Made by a program: the position numbers and the translations under genes. From NCBI GenBank assembly GCA_041391385.1, contig JAWKOD010000010.1, positions 1 to 25,357 of the forward strand: 25,357 nucleotides of DNA. Reading direction: 5' to 3'. The notes below the pieces were generated by a model. The model saw nothing but the letters and a program-made list of their open reading frames with translations. It did not search any database and had not been told where the DNA came from. Every line of letters starts with the position of its first letter. Positions within the stretch are counted from its first letter, which is position 1. Origin of the DNA: CANIGN01 sp041391385 (GTDB lineage Bacteria > Bdellovibrionota > UBA2428). Positions 13,406 through 20,150 of the stretch are shown here, in pieces.

Positions 13406-14227
13406 ATGAACTCAGAATTTTCCATTATGATTAAGGAAAAAAGGCAGCAAGAATACCCTACTGCTAGAAAATTTTTCCTAAGCAATTCAATAAATTGTAC
13501 ATATCAATACTACTCAAGAATTGAGCAAGGACTGTCCCCAGACTTCGATCTCGCCGTACAGCTTTTAGAAACTTTGAGTTTAGATTTAAGAAAGGGCCTT
13601 TTAGCTTGGGTCAGGGACAAACTACCAAAAGCTACTCAAAAAGCTTTGTTTAGTGAAATAGATGAAAAAAAATCATCTCGGAACACTGATCATGTTTCGG
13701 TTTCAGAGTCCCTAGTCATCAACAGAATGCAAGCAAAGCTTCTCGAAACTGATCCTTGCCTTTGGGAGCTATTAACTTACATCAGCATAAATCAAGAACG
13801 CGGCAATGTTTCCAAAAAAACAATCGCCACAAACTTTAAGATACCCTCAGACGATCTTGATAAATACCTTCGATCTCTATACGAACATGGTCTTATTGAT
13901 AAATTATCGAGTGAATCAGTAACAACAAAAGATTGGTTATTTATTCCCTACGAAGAAGAGTTCAGCAGTATAAGAGATACGAATTTCAAACGTGCGCTTG
14001 AGCAGTTCTTTAAGCAACCTCCACTCGACAGATACAGAACAACAATTACATGTCTTATGAATCCTGAAATCAAAAGCATCTTTGAGGCAAAAGTTGTAGC
14101 ACTTACAAACGATATAATTAATTTGGCTCAGAAATTAGAAAGTGATGAATCAAACAAAAAACTAAAGAAAGAAACGGTTCCCTATACAATTGGTGTTTTT
14201 TCCTCAAAAAGGCAATTCGGTAATTAA
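13406..14227 (+). CDS. HTH transcriptional regulator, DUF4423/TIGR02147-like
   Basis: The 273-residue protein has an N-terminal XRE-like helix-turn-helix (residues about 18-60, TARKFFLSNSINCTYQYYSR, then IEQGLSPDFDLAVQLLETL). A second winged-helix-like region lies at about 118-165 (VSKKTIATNFKIPSDDLDKY), and the C-terminus ends YTIGVFSSKRQFGN. The layout recalls the TIGR02147/DUF4423 regulators that are abundant in Bdellovibrio and Fibrobacter relatives; this is a weak match by eye. Its stop codon abuts the ATG of the MFS gene, so it probably regulates that transporter. No binding site could be assigned. Confidence 0.55.
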   Translation: MNSEFSIMIKEKRQQEYPTARKFFLSNSINCTYQYYSRIEQGLSPDFDLAVQLLETLSLDLRKGLLAWVRDKLPKATQKALFSEIDEKKSSRNTDHVSVSESLVINRMQAKLLETDPCLWELLTYISINQERGNVSKKTIATNFKIPSDDLDKYLRSLYEHGLIDKLSSESVTTKDWLFIPYEEEFSSIRDTNFKRALEQFFKQPPLDRYRTTITCLMNPEIKSIFEAKVVALTNDIINLAQKLESDESNKKLKKETVPYTIGVFSSKRQFGN

Positions 14228-15373
14228 ATGAAAAAAATTAAACTATTAAACTTTCTCTTCGAACTTATCGCAGCCACTTTCTATAACTGCTGGGCATTCG
14301 CTTTATTAAAGAAAGATTCTGACATATCTGAACTTGCCAAACTATTCGGCCTTTTTCTATTAACTCAAGCCCTGTTCCAAGTTCCGACTGGTTACTTCGC
14401 TGACAGATATGGAAAAAAACAATCAGTAATTACAGGATTGGTATTATTTATACTTGGGTCAGTCATAATATCTACTAACGCTTATTTAATTGCAGGATTT
14501 CTTCTCATAGGCACATCCTTTTCATTTCTTGATGGTGCAAAATCAGCATGGTTCAGAGAACTTGCCAGCAAAGAAACAAATTTTGAGTGCGAAAAGCAAG
14601 ACACGAAGTTCTACTTTTCCTTAGATCTAGTCGGAAGATTCGCTACCGCTATCGGTTCCTACGCTGGAGTTAGAATCGCTGCAAGCAACCCACCCTTATT
14701 TTGGATTGGACTATCGTTAATTGCTCTTGGACTAGCCTTGTATGCCGCAAAACAACCAAACGGCTCAATAGTCAGTCGAGAAGAGTTCAAACTTAGAGCA
14801 AGACTAAAGCTTAACTCTTTATCACTGCTATTAATTACGTTTTTCATTGGGAGCTTGTTCTACGGAGTTGAATACGGATTAAGAAATCTTATATGGCAAC
14901 CTTATTTAGATAAGCTAACAAACGGAAACACAGCATATTTCGGAGTTTTCTTCGTCTTTGTATCAATAGCAAGGATACTGGGTAACCTTTCGTATAAGAT
15001 CTTACCCAAATTCTTTAAAGAGAACCTGTCCTCAATGGTCCTAATTCCACTTGTAGTATTTGCAGCAGCTCAATTTAATGCTTCTGGCAGTCTGACATTT
15101 TTTCAATTTGCAATTCCCTATGCAATTGCAGTTTTCTTCTTAGGCATGTTTTTCCCAGCAAGAGAAACATTACTCAATCGACTTATCGATGACCGCTGGA
15201 GAGCAACAGGCCTTTCTATCGATTCAATGATATGGCTAGGGACGGGAAGCATTATCCTGTTATCTCTTTCAGCGAGACAAAACATTGACCTTAATTTCCT
15301 CTGGAAAGTTTCCAGTCTTGCAATTTTAATTTGTGGCTGCCTTTATTGTTTTTCTAGCAAAAGAAAAAAATGA
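14228..15373 (+). CDS. MFS family efflux transporter
   Basis: The 381-residue protein shows the 12-helix pattern of the major facilitator superfamily, with the loop 2-3 signature GYFADRYGKKQ (residues about 56-66). Further helices such as SVITGLVLFILGSVIISTNA follow. The length is normal for a drug:proton antiporter or similar. The substrate cannot be read from the sequence. It is translated directly after the HTH regulator with no gap, as cargo unrelated to conjugation. There is no sign of disruption. Confidence 0.82.
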   Translation: MKKIKLLNFLFELIAATFYNCWAFALLKKDSDISELAKLFGLFLLTQALFQVPTGYFADRYGKKQSVITGLVLFILGSVIISTNAYLIAGFLLIGTSFSFLDGAKSAWFRELASKETNFECEKQDTKFYFSLDLVGRFATAIGSYAGVRIAASNPPLFWIGLSLIALGLALYAAKQPNGSIVSREEFKLRARLKLNSLSLLLITFFIGSLFYGVEYGLRNLIWQPYLDKLTNGNTAYFGVFFVFVSIARILGNLSYKILPKFFKENLSSMVLIPLVVFAAAQFNASGSLTFFQFAIPYAIAVFFLGMFFPARETLLNRLIDDRWRATGLSIDSMIWLGTGSIILLSLSARQNIDLNFLWKVSSLAILICGCLYCFSSKRKK

Positions 15374-15436
15374 CCACACTAAGGGGCTACGAGTAGATCC
15401 ACTTATTCAATGTTTTGACCCTGGAAAGGAAAAACT

Positions 15437-15455
15437 CTTTTCTTTGAAAGAAAAG
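15437..15455. terminator. Weak AT-rich hairpin between convergent genes
   Basis: CTTTTCTTT (15437-15445) and AAAGAAAAG (15447-15455) are perfect complements around one base. They are flanked by A-rich and T-rich tracts, between the ends of the MFS gene and the small minus-strand gene. It may act as a weak bidirectional terminator. Confidence 0.4.
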
Positions 15456-15476
15456 TTTCTCGTCATACTACTTAAC

Positions 15477-15815
15477 TCACTTCTTCGTTTTTTTTAACTG
15501 AGCTAATTGAGCTTGTAAGTCTGCCAAGGATTCCTCAAGCTTCATAATCTTTTGATGGTGCCTAAGAATTATAGCTTCAAGTTCTTTAAGGCTCCCACCC
15601 TTCTCGGGCACTTCAAAATCATTTGCATCTTGCCACGGTAAAACGACACGTCTCTCAACTTTAGTATTAGCTTCTGCGCATTCTTTGGAGGCGGGGCTAA
15701 CAACCTCCGCTTTAGCCCAAGCCAAACCTCTTGATTCTTCAAGTAGAACTTGCTCTTTTGCTGATAGCCTCCCAATGGGCCTGCGCTTGGATAGTTCCTT
15801 GAGGGTAAGAGCCAT
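15477..15815 (-). CDS. Small protein with C-terminal coiled coil, unknown function
   Basis: The 112-residue protein has a basic N-terminus (LTLKELSKRRPIGRLSAKEQ), a central charged region and a clear heptad pattern at residues about 75-108 (LKELEAIILRHHQKIMKLEE, then SLADLQAQLAQLKK). The ATG at 15815 lacks a strong ribosome binding site. It is divergent from parA, with 136 bp between them. It could be a plasmid copy-control or partition accessory protein, but no family is recognised. Confidence 0.45.
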   Translation of the reverse strand: MALTLKELSKRRPIGRLSAKEQVLLEESRGLAWAKAEVVSPASKECAEANTKVERRVVLPWQDANDFEVPEKGGSLKELEAIILRHHQKIMKLEESLADLQAQLAQLKKTKK

Positions 15816-15887
15816 TGTGATTATCTTAGTAAGAAAAGATCGCAGAGCTCACGACGCTACGCGCAGTTCTTATTTCCCGAACAATGA

Positions 15888-15916
15888 TTGGATTTCTGCA
15901 ATTTACAGTATTTAAT
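15888..15916 (+). promoter_or_regulatory. Promoter of the parA operon
   Basis: TTGGAT (15888-15893) and TTTAAT (15911-15916) are separated by 17 bp. The parA ATG at 15952 follows behind an AAAGGACGG ribosome binding site. Confidence 0.55.
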
Positions 15917-15951
15917 GAAAGTAAGGCATTTGTTGTAAAGGACGGTAAAAC

Positions 15952-16989
15952 ATGGATACGGAACATAATTCAGAAAAACTTAAATTGGAAAAAAAACTGA
16001 CTCCCAATAAATTTCCCAAATTTAGCGAAAGCACTTTTTCAATAGTTCAGCTTTCAACACTCTTTGGAGTTTCTCGACCATCGCTATATGAAATGATTAA
16101 AAACGGAACGTTTGAAGCCTCTGGGTCATCCAAAAGAGGCACTATCGAAACGCCTGTCTTTTCGTGGCAAGCAATTGAAAAAATTGCTAAACATCTCGGC
16201 CCCAAAGTTACCAAACCTATAAACAAAAAAGTAAAGGTTTTCGCAAACCTCAAAGGAGGAGTGGGCAAATCCACTCTTGCTGCGCAGTTTGCCATGACCG
16301 CCTCCTGCATGGGCATCAAAACACTGGTAATTGACCTAGACCCTCAAGCTCATGCCACAAAAATCATTCACTATGAAGATCACCACCTCATGGACCTCCC
16401 CACCCTTCGTGATGTGATTATTTCAAACAAAGCCCCTGCTGCGGTTATCCAAAAAATCACATCACTCTTAGATTTAATTCCTGCAAACCTCTCTCTAGCA
16501 ATGCTGGAAATGGAGCTTCTTCCAAAAGCCAACAGAGAACAAAAGGTAGCCGCTCCAATTAAACTGCTCCGTGAGCAGTATGATCTAATTGTAATCGACA
16601 CGAACCCCTCTCCATCCTCAGTAAACATAAGTGCAATTATCGCATCGGACGAGATATGTATTGTAACTGAAACAGACAAGCTCTCCACTGAAGGTATGGC
16701 CAGCATCTTTCAAGTTCTACAGCAGATTGACGAAGACTTTCAGCACTCTCCTCCAGCAAGAGTAATTGCCAATAAATTTGACGTTAGAGAGGGGATGGCC
16801 CAACGTTCAATAGGATTTCTCAGAGAAAATTACGGGGACGTACTTGTTAAAACTGTTGTTAACAAAAACCAAGACATTAAAGAAGCCCAAGCAAGGCATA
16901 TTACCACTTGGCAATACAATAAGAGATCGTCAGGAGCACAGGACATACTAAATCTTACTAAAGATCTAATAAATGAATCTGAGGTCTAA
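15952..16989 (+). CDS. parA: ParA partition ATPase with N-terminal HTH (type Ia-like)
   Basis: The 345-residue protein has an N-terminal helix-turn-helix (residues about 30-55, IVQLSTLFGVSRPSLYEMIK), as in type Ia ParA proteins that repress their own operon. A deviant Walker A KGGVGKST follows at 101-108, the A' box LVIDLDPQ at 125-132, and Walker B YDLIVIDTNPS near 210. ParA moves plasmid copies apart on the nucleoid together with a centromere-binding partner. No standard ParB with its CTPase domain is present. The next gene overlaps or abuts the stop codon and carries an array of 11-bp repeats, so it or its DNA may supply the partner and centromere. Confidence 0.88.
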   Translation: MDTEHNSEKLKLEKKLTPNKFPKFSESTFSIVQLSTLFGVSRPSLYEMIKNGTFEASGSSKRGTIETPVFSWQAIEKIAKHLGPKVTKPINKKVKVFANLKGGVGKSTLAAQFAMTASCMGIKTLVIDLDPQAHATKIIHYEDHHLMDLPTLRDVIISNKAPAAVIQKITSLLDLIPANLSLAMLEMELLPKANREQKVAAPIKLLREQYDLIVIDTNPSPSSVNISAIIASDEICIVTETDKLSTEGMASIFQVLQQIDEDFQHSPPARVIANKFDVREGMAQRSIGFLRENYGDVLVKTVVNKNQDIKEAQARHITTWQYNKRSSGAQDILNLTKDLINESEV

Positions 16990-16990
16990 T

Positions 16991-18805
16991 GTGGCAAACA
17001 TCGATGACATTAAGATAAAAGATAAAACGCTTGCTGGTGAATTTTCTGCGCCAATTTCTAGTTTTAGGCCAGGACAGAAAAAAAGAATCCAGCTGCCGAC
17101 AAGTATAGAACAAACAATTTCTAATGAATTAGCTCGTGAACAAGAAATCCCCTCTCTACAAGCATCAGAATCACTTGAGGAACATCCTTCAACATCACTA
17201 CCTTCTAAACAAAAAATGCCCTCTAAAGGTAACCGTCCCTATAATTTAGAAAATACAAACTTAGAACAGAGTGGGTCTAAGTTTAACGATGAAACCTCGA
17301 ACAAACTTAGAACAGAACCTCAAACTAAATACAGCTCCAACCTAGAACAAAACCTCGAACAACGTGGTTCTAAGTTTAGCGGCGTATCCAAAAAAGAAAC
17401 CTCTTTGGTCAACGAAGACCTTCAAGGCTCTTCTGATGAAACAAATTCGAACGATACATTAAAACTTAGAACAAACTTAGAACAGGCCGTATCTTTTGTA
17501 AAAACATTAACTTACACCGACGAAGAATTAGCAAACCAACTTAAACCAGACGACAACAGTTCAAGCTTAGGTGCTTACAAATCAACAAAAACAGAGCTAG
17601 AATTGAGTCAGAGAAGTTCTAAGTTTAACGCCGAAACCTCGAACAAACTTAGAACAAAACCTCGAACTAGAGAAGACTTAAACTTAGAACAGAACTTAGA
17701 TCTAGCTGATTCTAGGTTTAACGCCGAAACCTCGAACAAACTTAGAACGAATGACATCCGGGCGAACAAACTTAGATCAAACCTCGAACAGAACTTAGAT
17801 CAAACCTCGAACAGAACCTCGAACAAACTTAGAACAGTTCCTGCTGTAGCAACAATGCCTTCTGCTTTAATTGCTAGTACTTCAGGACTGAAACAAACGA
17901 TCCTTTTTTACCTTTACTTAAGGTGCAAGCTCAATGCTGAAAAAACTACTGGCCCTATTAAAATTGGAGAAATTTCTACATATAGTGAGACAACCGTACT
18001 TTCCGCTCAAGAGATAGTTCGCAGACTAGTAAGAGCCAATCTCCTACAAAGAGAATCAGTAAAAGAAGGTCGTGGTGGGTGGACAGACTACAGAATTCCA
18101 AATGAAGTTTTTGCTGAATTGCAGCGCTTAGATTTTTCTGGATTAATCCAAAACTTAGAGCAAACTTCGAACAAACTTCGAACAGAACTTCGAACAGAAC
18201 TTAGATCAAACACCTCTAGTAGTATTAGTAGTAATTATAATACTACTAATACTAGGGAACCCGTAACAAACGTTCCTTCATACGTTGAACAAGTTTTGCC
18301 AAATGAATGGAAGCCTTTTAGCGAATCAAACTTTGAGGGCATCGATATAGATCCTATTTCAAATATTGGTTTTACAGAAACCCACTTGAAACAGATCTAT
18401 ACGAGAAAGCTTTGCTCTAGAGAGATTTTGCAAGAATCGATATACAGATTTGCTTTCGATCTAAGCGAAAATAACAAAAGGGCTACCATAAAGTCTTCTG
18501 CCTTGGGCTTGTTTATGGGAGTCATGAATAGGCAAGGGGAGTATGCAAAGCCAGATAACTATAAATCTCCCCGTGAAATTGCAGCAGAACGTAGAGCAAA
18601 AGAAATCCAAGCAGAAAACGAGCGAATCTCAAAATTGAAGGCTGAAACCTTTGAGGCAGAATTCAATGTTTGGTGGAATAGTTTAAGCCATGAAGAGCAA
18701 AAACAAATTTCACCGCCCAGTACCCTAGGAGAGAGGCATCGAACCACTAAAGCTAGAATGTATTACCGAAGTGAAATTTTAGGAGAATCTAAAGAAACAC
18801 AATAA
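16991..18805 (+). CDS. Putative replication initiator or ParA partner, with winged helix and repeat-encoded N-terminal half
   Basis: The GTG at 16991 is preferred, because GAGG lies 6 bp upstream; an in-frame ATG at 16973 would add six residues. Residues about 90-290 (610-aa numbering) are low-complexity repeats (NKLRT, NLEQ, SKFN). They are the translation of 11-bp DNA repeats in different frames. A winged-helix domain spans about 300-385 (LKQTILFYLYLRCKLNAEKT, IVRRLVRANLLQRESVKEGR), then more repeats and a C-terminal domain with a charged helix and EFNVWWNSLSHEEQKQ. No other initiator is visible on the replicon. Iterons inside an initiator gene are known from lambda O. The alternative is a ParB-like adaptor with an internal centromere. 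Confidence 0.6.
   Translation: MANIDDIKIKDKTLAGEFSAPISSFRPGQKKRIQLPTSIEQTISNELAREQEIPSLQASESLEEHPSTSLPSKQKMPSKGNRPYNLENTNLEQSGSKFNDETSNKLRTEPQTKYSSNLEQNLEQRGSKFSGVSKKETSLVNEDLQGSSDETNSNDTLKLRTNLEQAVSFVKTLTYTDEELANQLKPDDNSSSLGAYKSTKTELELSQRSSKFNAETSNKLRTKPRTREDLNLEQNLDLADSRFNAETSNKLRTNDIRANKLRSNLEQNLDQTSNRTSNKLRTVPAVATMPSALIASTSGLKQTILFYLYLRCKLNAEKTTGPIKIGEISTYSETTVLSAQEIVRRLVRANLLQRESVKEGRGGWTDYRIPNEVFAELQRLDFSGLIQNLEQTSNKLRTELRTELRSNTSSSISSNYNTTNTREPVTNVPSYVEQVLPNEWKPFSESNFEGIDIDPISNIGFTETHLKQIYTRKLCSREILQESIYRFAFDLSENNKRATIKSSALGLFMGVMNRQGEYAKPDNYKSPREIAAERRAKEIQAENERISKLKAETFEAEFNVWWNSLSHEEQKQISPPSTLGERHRTTKARMYYRSEILGESKETQ
17257..17835. repeat. Array of 11-bp repeats (iteron- or centromere-like) inside the coding region
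   Basis: The consensus is AAACYTMGAAC. Direct copies start at 17257, 17292, 17303, 17338, 17350, 17462, 17473, 17634, 17645, 17657, 17680, 17692, 17727, 17738, 17768, 17779, 17791, 17802, 17814 and 17825. Inverted copies (GTTCTAAGTTT type) start at 17274, 17367, 17616 and 17709. Spacing within clusters is 11-12 bp, about one helical turn. The unit is read in different frames, so DNA rather than protein seems to be conserved. Confidence 0.85.
18151..18207. repeat. Second cluster of the 11-bp repeats
   Basis: Five further direct copies start at 18151, 18162, 18173, 18185 and 18197, with variants such as AAACTTCGAAC and GAACTTAGATC. They lie just after the winged-helix coding part and directly before the AT-rich inverted repeat. 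Confidence 0.8.
18220..18254. repeat. 14-bp AT-rich inverted repeat next to the repeat cluster
   Basis: TAGTATTAGTAGTA (18220-18233) and TACTACTAATACTA (18241-18254) pair perfectly around ATTATAA. It encodes a Ser/Asn/Thr-rich linker. Together with the adjacent repeats it resembles an origin with an easily melted element. Confidence 0.6.
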
Positions 18806-18814
18806 AGTTTGAGA

Positions 18815-18836
18815 GCTTAGGATTAGGCCCCTAAGC
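18815..18836. repeat. 7-bp hairpin downstream of the repeat-bearing gene
   Basis: GCTTAGG (18815-18821) and CCTAAGC (18830-18836) pair around 8 nt, 10 bp after the stop at 18805. No T-run follows, so transcription may continue into the next gene. Confidence 0.4.
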
Positions 18837-18882
18837 CCTCAGAGAGCTCACACACACTTCACCCATTGAAAAGGAAAGTAAT

Positions 18883-19896
18883 ATGAACACCACTGAAACT
18901 AACACATTCAAAGATCAATGCTCCACTCGCAGTACAGAAAAAGAAGAAACTCCACGTCAGGTGCTGTTGTTTCGAGACCTGGGAGTAGGGGGAGATAAAT
19001 CCGAATTCACTCAAGCTCGCAAGACTTCACAAGCTGAGTGGGCGCGTAGCTTCATAGAGATGCATGAACTCAAGTATGGGCGCCTTCAAGAATGCGTGGA
19101 GTTTTATAAATTAACCAAGTCCGAGCAAGATAGCGTGAGGTATCAACTTGGGAAGTTAGCAAGACATCAGCGAGACACGAAGTTGAGTAATCTGAAGAGT
19201 CTGGCGCCGACCGACCCACTTATTGATTCTACAAGCACCAAATTTCGCGCAGGCTTGGCCTTGGTAAAGTGGAAAGGGTGGGGGATGAATGTTCTTCTGT
19301 ATTCCACCCTCGCGATTGTTGTGGGGCTTTTAACGACGGAAAGTGTTTCTTACTACACAACCTCTCGCGGCATGAGTTTGCATAAGGCCCTCGCATTTTC
19401 CTTAGTTGTTGAAATGATGCTTGTGATCTTTTTCCTATCGAAACAAAAACAGATTCGATTTTTAGGCTGGATGGTTTTTTTATATTCCACAGCTACTTGT
19501 GGGCTCTGGGTATTACATCAAGACTCAGCAAGGGTGGAATCATATGAAAATTCTAAGAATGAAGTGAAAAGCAAATTAGAAGAAAAAGAATTTCTTAAGA
19601 AGAAGATTCAAGCTGTTGAGTCTGAACTAGGAATAGCGCTTGATGCTCAAAAACGACTTCTCGATTTGGGTTACGTGACTAAAAGTTTTCAACTGCGGGA
19701 TCATATAGAAAAAAAGAAAGCTGAGATTTCAGATTTGATGCGAGAAATTTCAGTTTTAGATAATAAAGAAAAAAGCTCACCCAATGTGCTTAAAGCCGGC
19801 GCATTTGAAATGGATAGTTATTCTCAGTTCGGACTTAGGATACTTCTCCAGTTATTTATTATGAACTTTTCGACTTTGAGTTTTAGTCGGCGTTAA
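18883..19896 (+). CDS. Membrane protein with a cytoplasmic coiled coil, unknown function
   Basis: The 337-residue protein begins at an ATG behind AAGGAAAG. Residues 1-125 are hydrophilic and helical. Three membrane helices follow at about 133-156 (MNVLLYSTLAIVVGLLTTES), 167-186 (LAFSLVVEMMLVIFFLS) and 192-212. A long coiled coil spans about 220-295 (EVKSKLEEKEFLKKKIQAVE), and a last hydrophobic stretch (FGLRILLQLFIMNFSTLSF) is close to the C-terminus. No family is recognised. The gene ends about 20 bp before a set of IS-end-like repeats, so its C-terminus could be truncated. It lies on the same strand as the parA operon. Confidence 0.55.
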   Translation: MNTTETNTFKDQCSTRSTEKEETPRQVLLFRDLGVGGDKSEFTQARKTSQAEWARSFIEMHELKYGRLQECVEFYKLTKSEQDSVRYQLGKLARHQRDTKLSNLKSLAPTDPLIDSTSTKFRAGLALVKWKGWGMNVLLYSTLAIVVGLLTTESVSYYTTSRGMSLHKALAFSLVVEMMLVIFFLSKQKQIRFLGWMVFLYSTATCGLWVLHQDSARVESYENSKNEVKSKLEEKEFLKKKIQAVESELGIALDAQKRLLDLGYVTKSFQLRDHIEKKKAEISDLMREISVLDNKEKSSPNVLKAGAFEMDSYSQFGLRILLQLFIMNFSTLSFSRR

Positions 19897-19918
19897 AAAA
19901 CACGAAACTAGATGAAAG

Positions 19919-20006
19919 TTGTACCGGTTTTTGTGCCGGATTTAATCCGGTACAAAAGTGACCCCGGGTACCAAATGTACCTAGGTGCAAAACTGACCCT
20001 AGGTAC
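19919..20006. repeat. Clustered repeats resembling an IS21-family end
   Basis: GGTACAAAAGTGACCC (19949-19964) and GGTGCAAAACTGACCC (19984-19999) are near-identical direct repeats 35 bp apart. They are interleaved with inverted repeats TTGTACCGG/CCGGTACAA (19919-19927, 19947-19955) and GTACCTAGG/CCTAGGTAC (19977-19985, 19998-20006). Repeated motifs of this kind occur at ends of IS21-type elements. No transposase gene is present, so this would be a remnant; the assignment is by eye. Confidence 0.35.
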
Positions 20007-20022
20007 GTTCCAAACAAAATGG

Positions 20023-20053
20023 ATCCCTGAATTTTTCAGAAAAATTCAGGGAT
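20023..20053. repeat. 14-bp perfect hairpin in the 19897-20150 gap
   Basis: ATCCCTGAATTTTT (20023-20036) and AAAAATTCAGGGAT (20040-20053) pair around CAG. No external T-run follows. It could be a terminator for the membrane-protein gene or part of the IS-like remnant. Confidence 0.5.
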
Positions 20054-20150
20054 GGCCACCGGCAGGGGCTAAATTATAAAACTTTAGAATCTTAACACTT
20101 TTTTAACACATTAAAGAAGCCGCTAAGAGCTACAATAAAGAGGTTAGGGT

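Noticed and set aside
14659..14847. Minus-strand open frame inside the MFS gene
   Set aside because: The opposite strand encodes a clear 12-helix transporter.
17257..18207. Repeat array as a CRISPR
   Set aside because: The units are 11 bp, mostly contiguous, without uniform spacers, and lie inside a long open frame.
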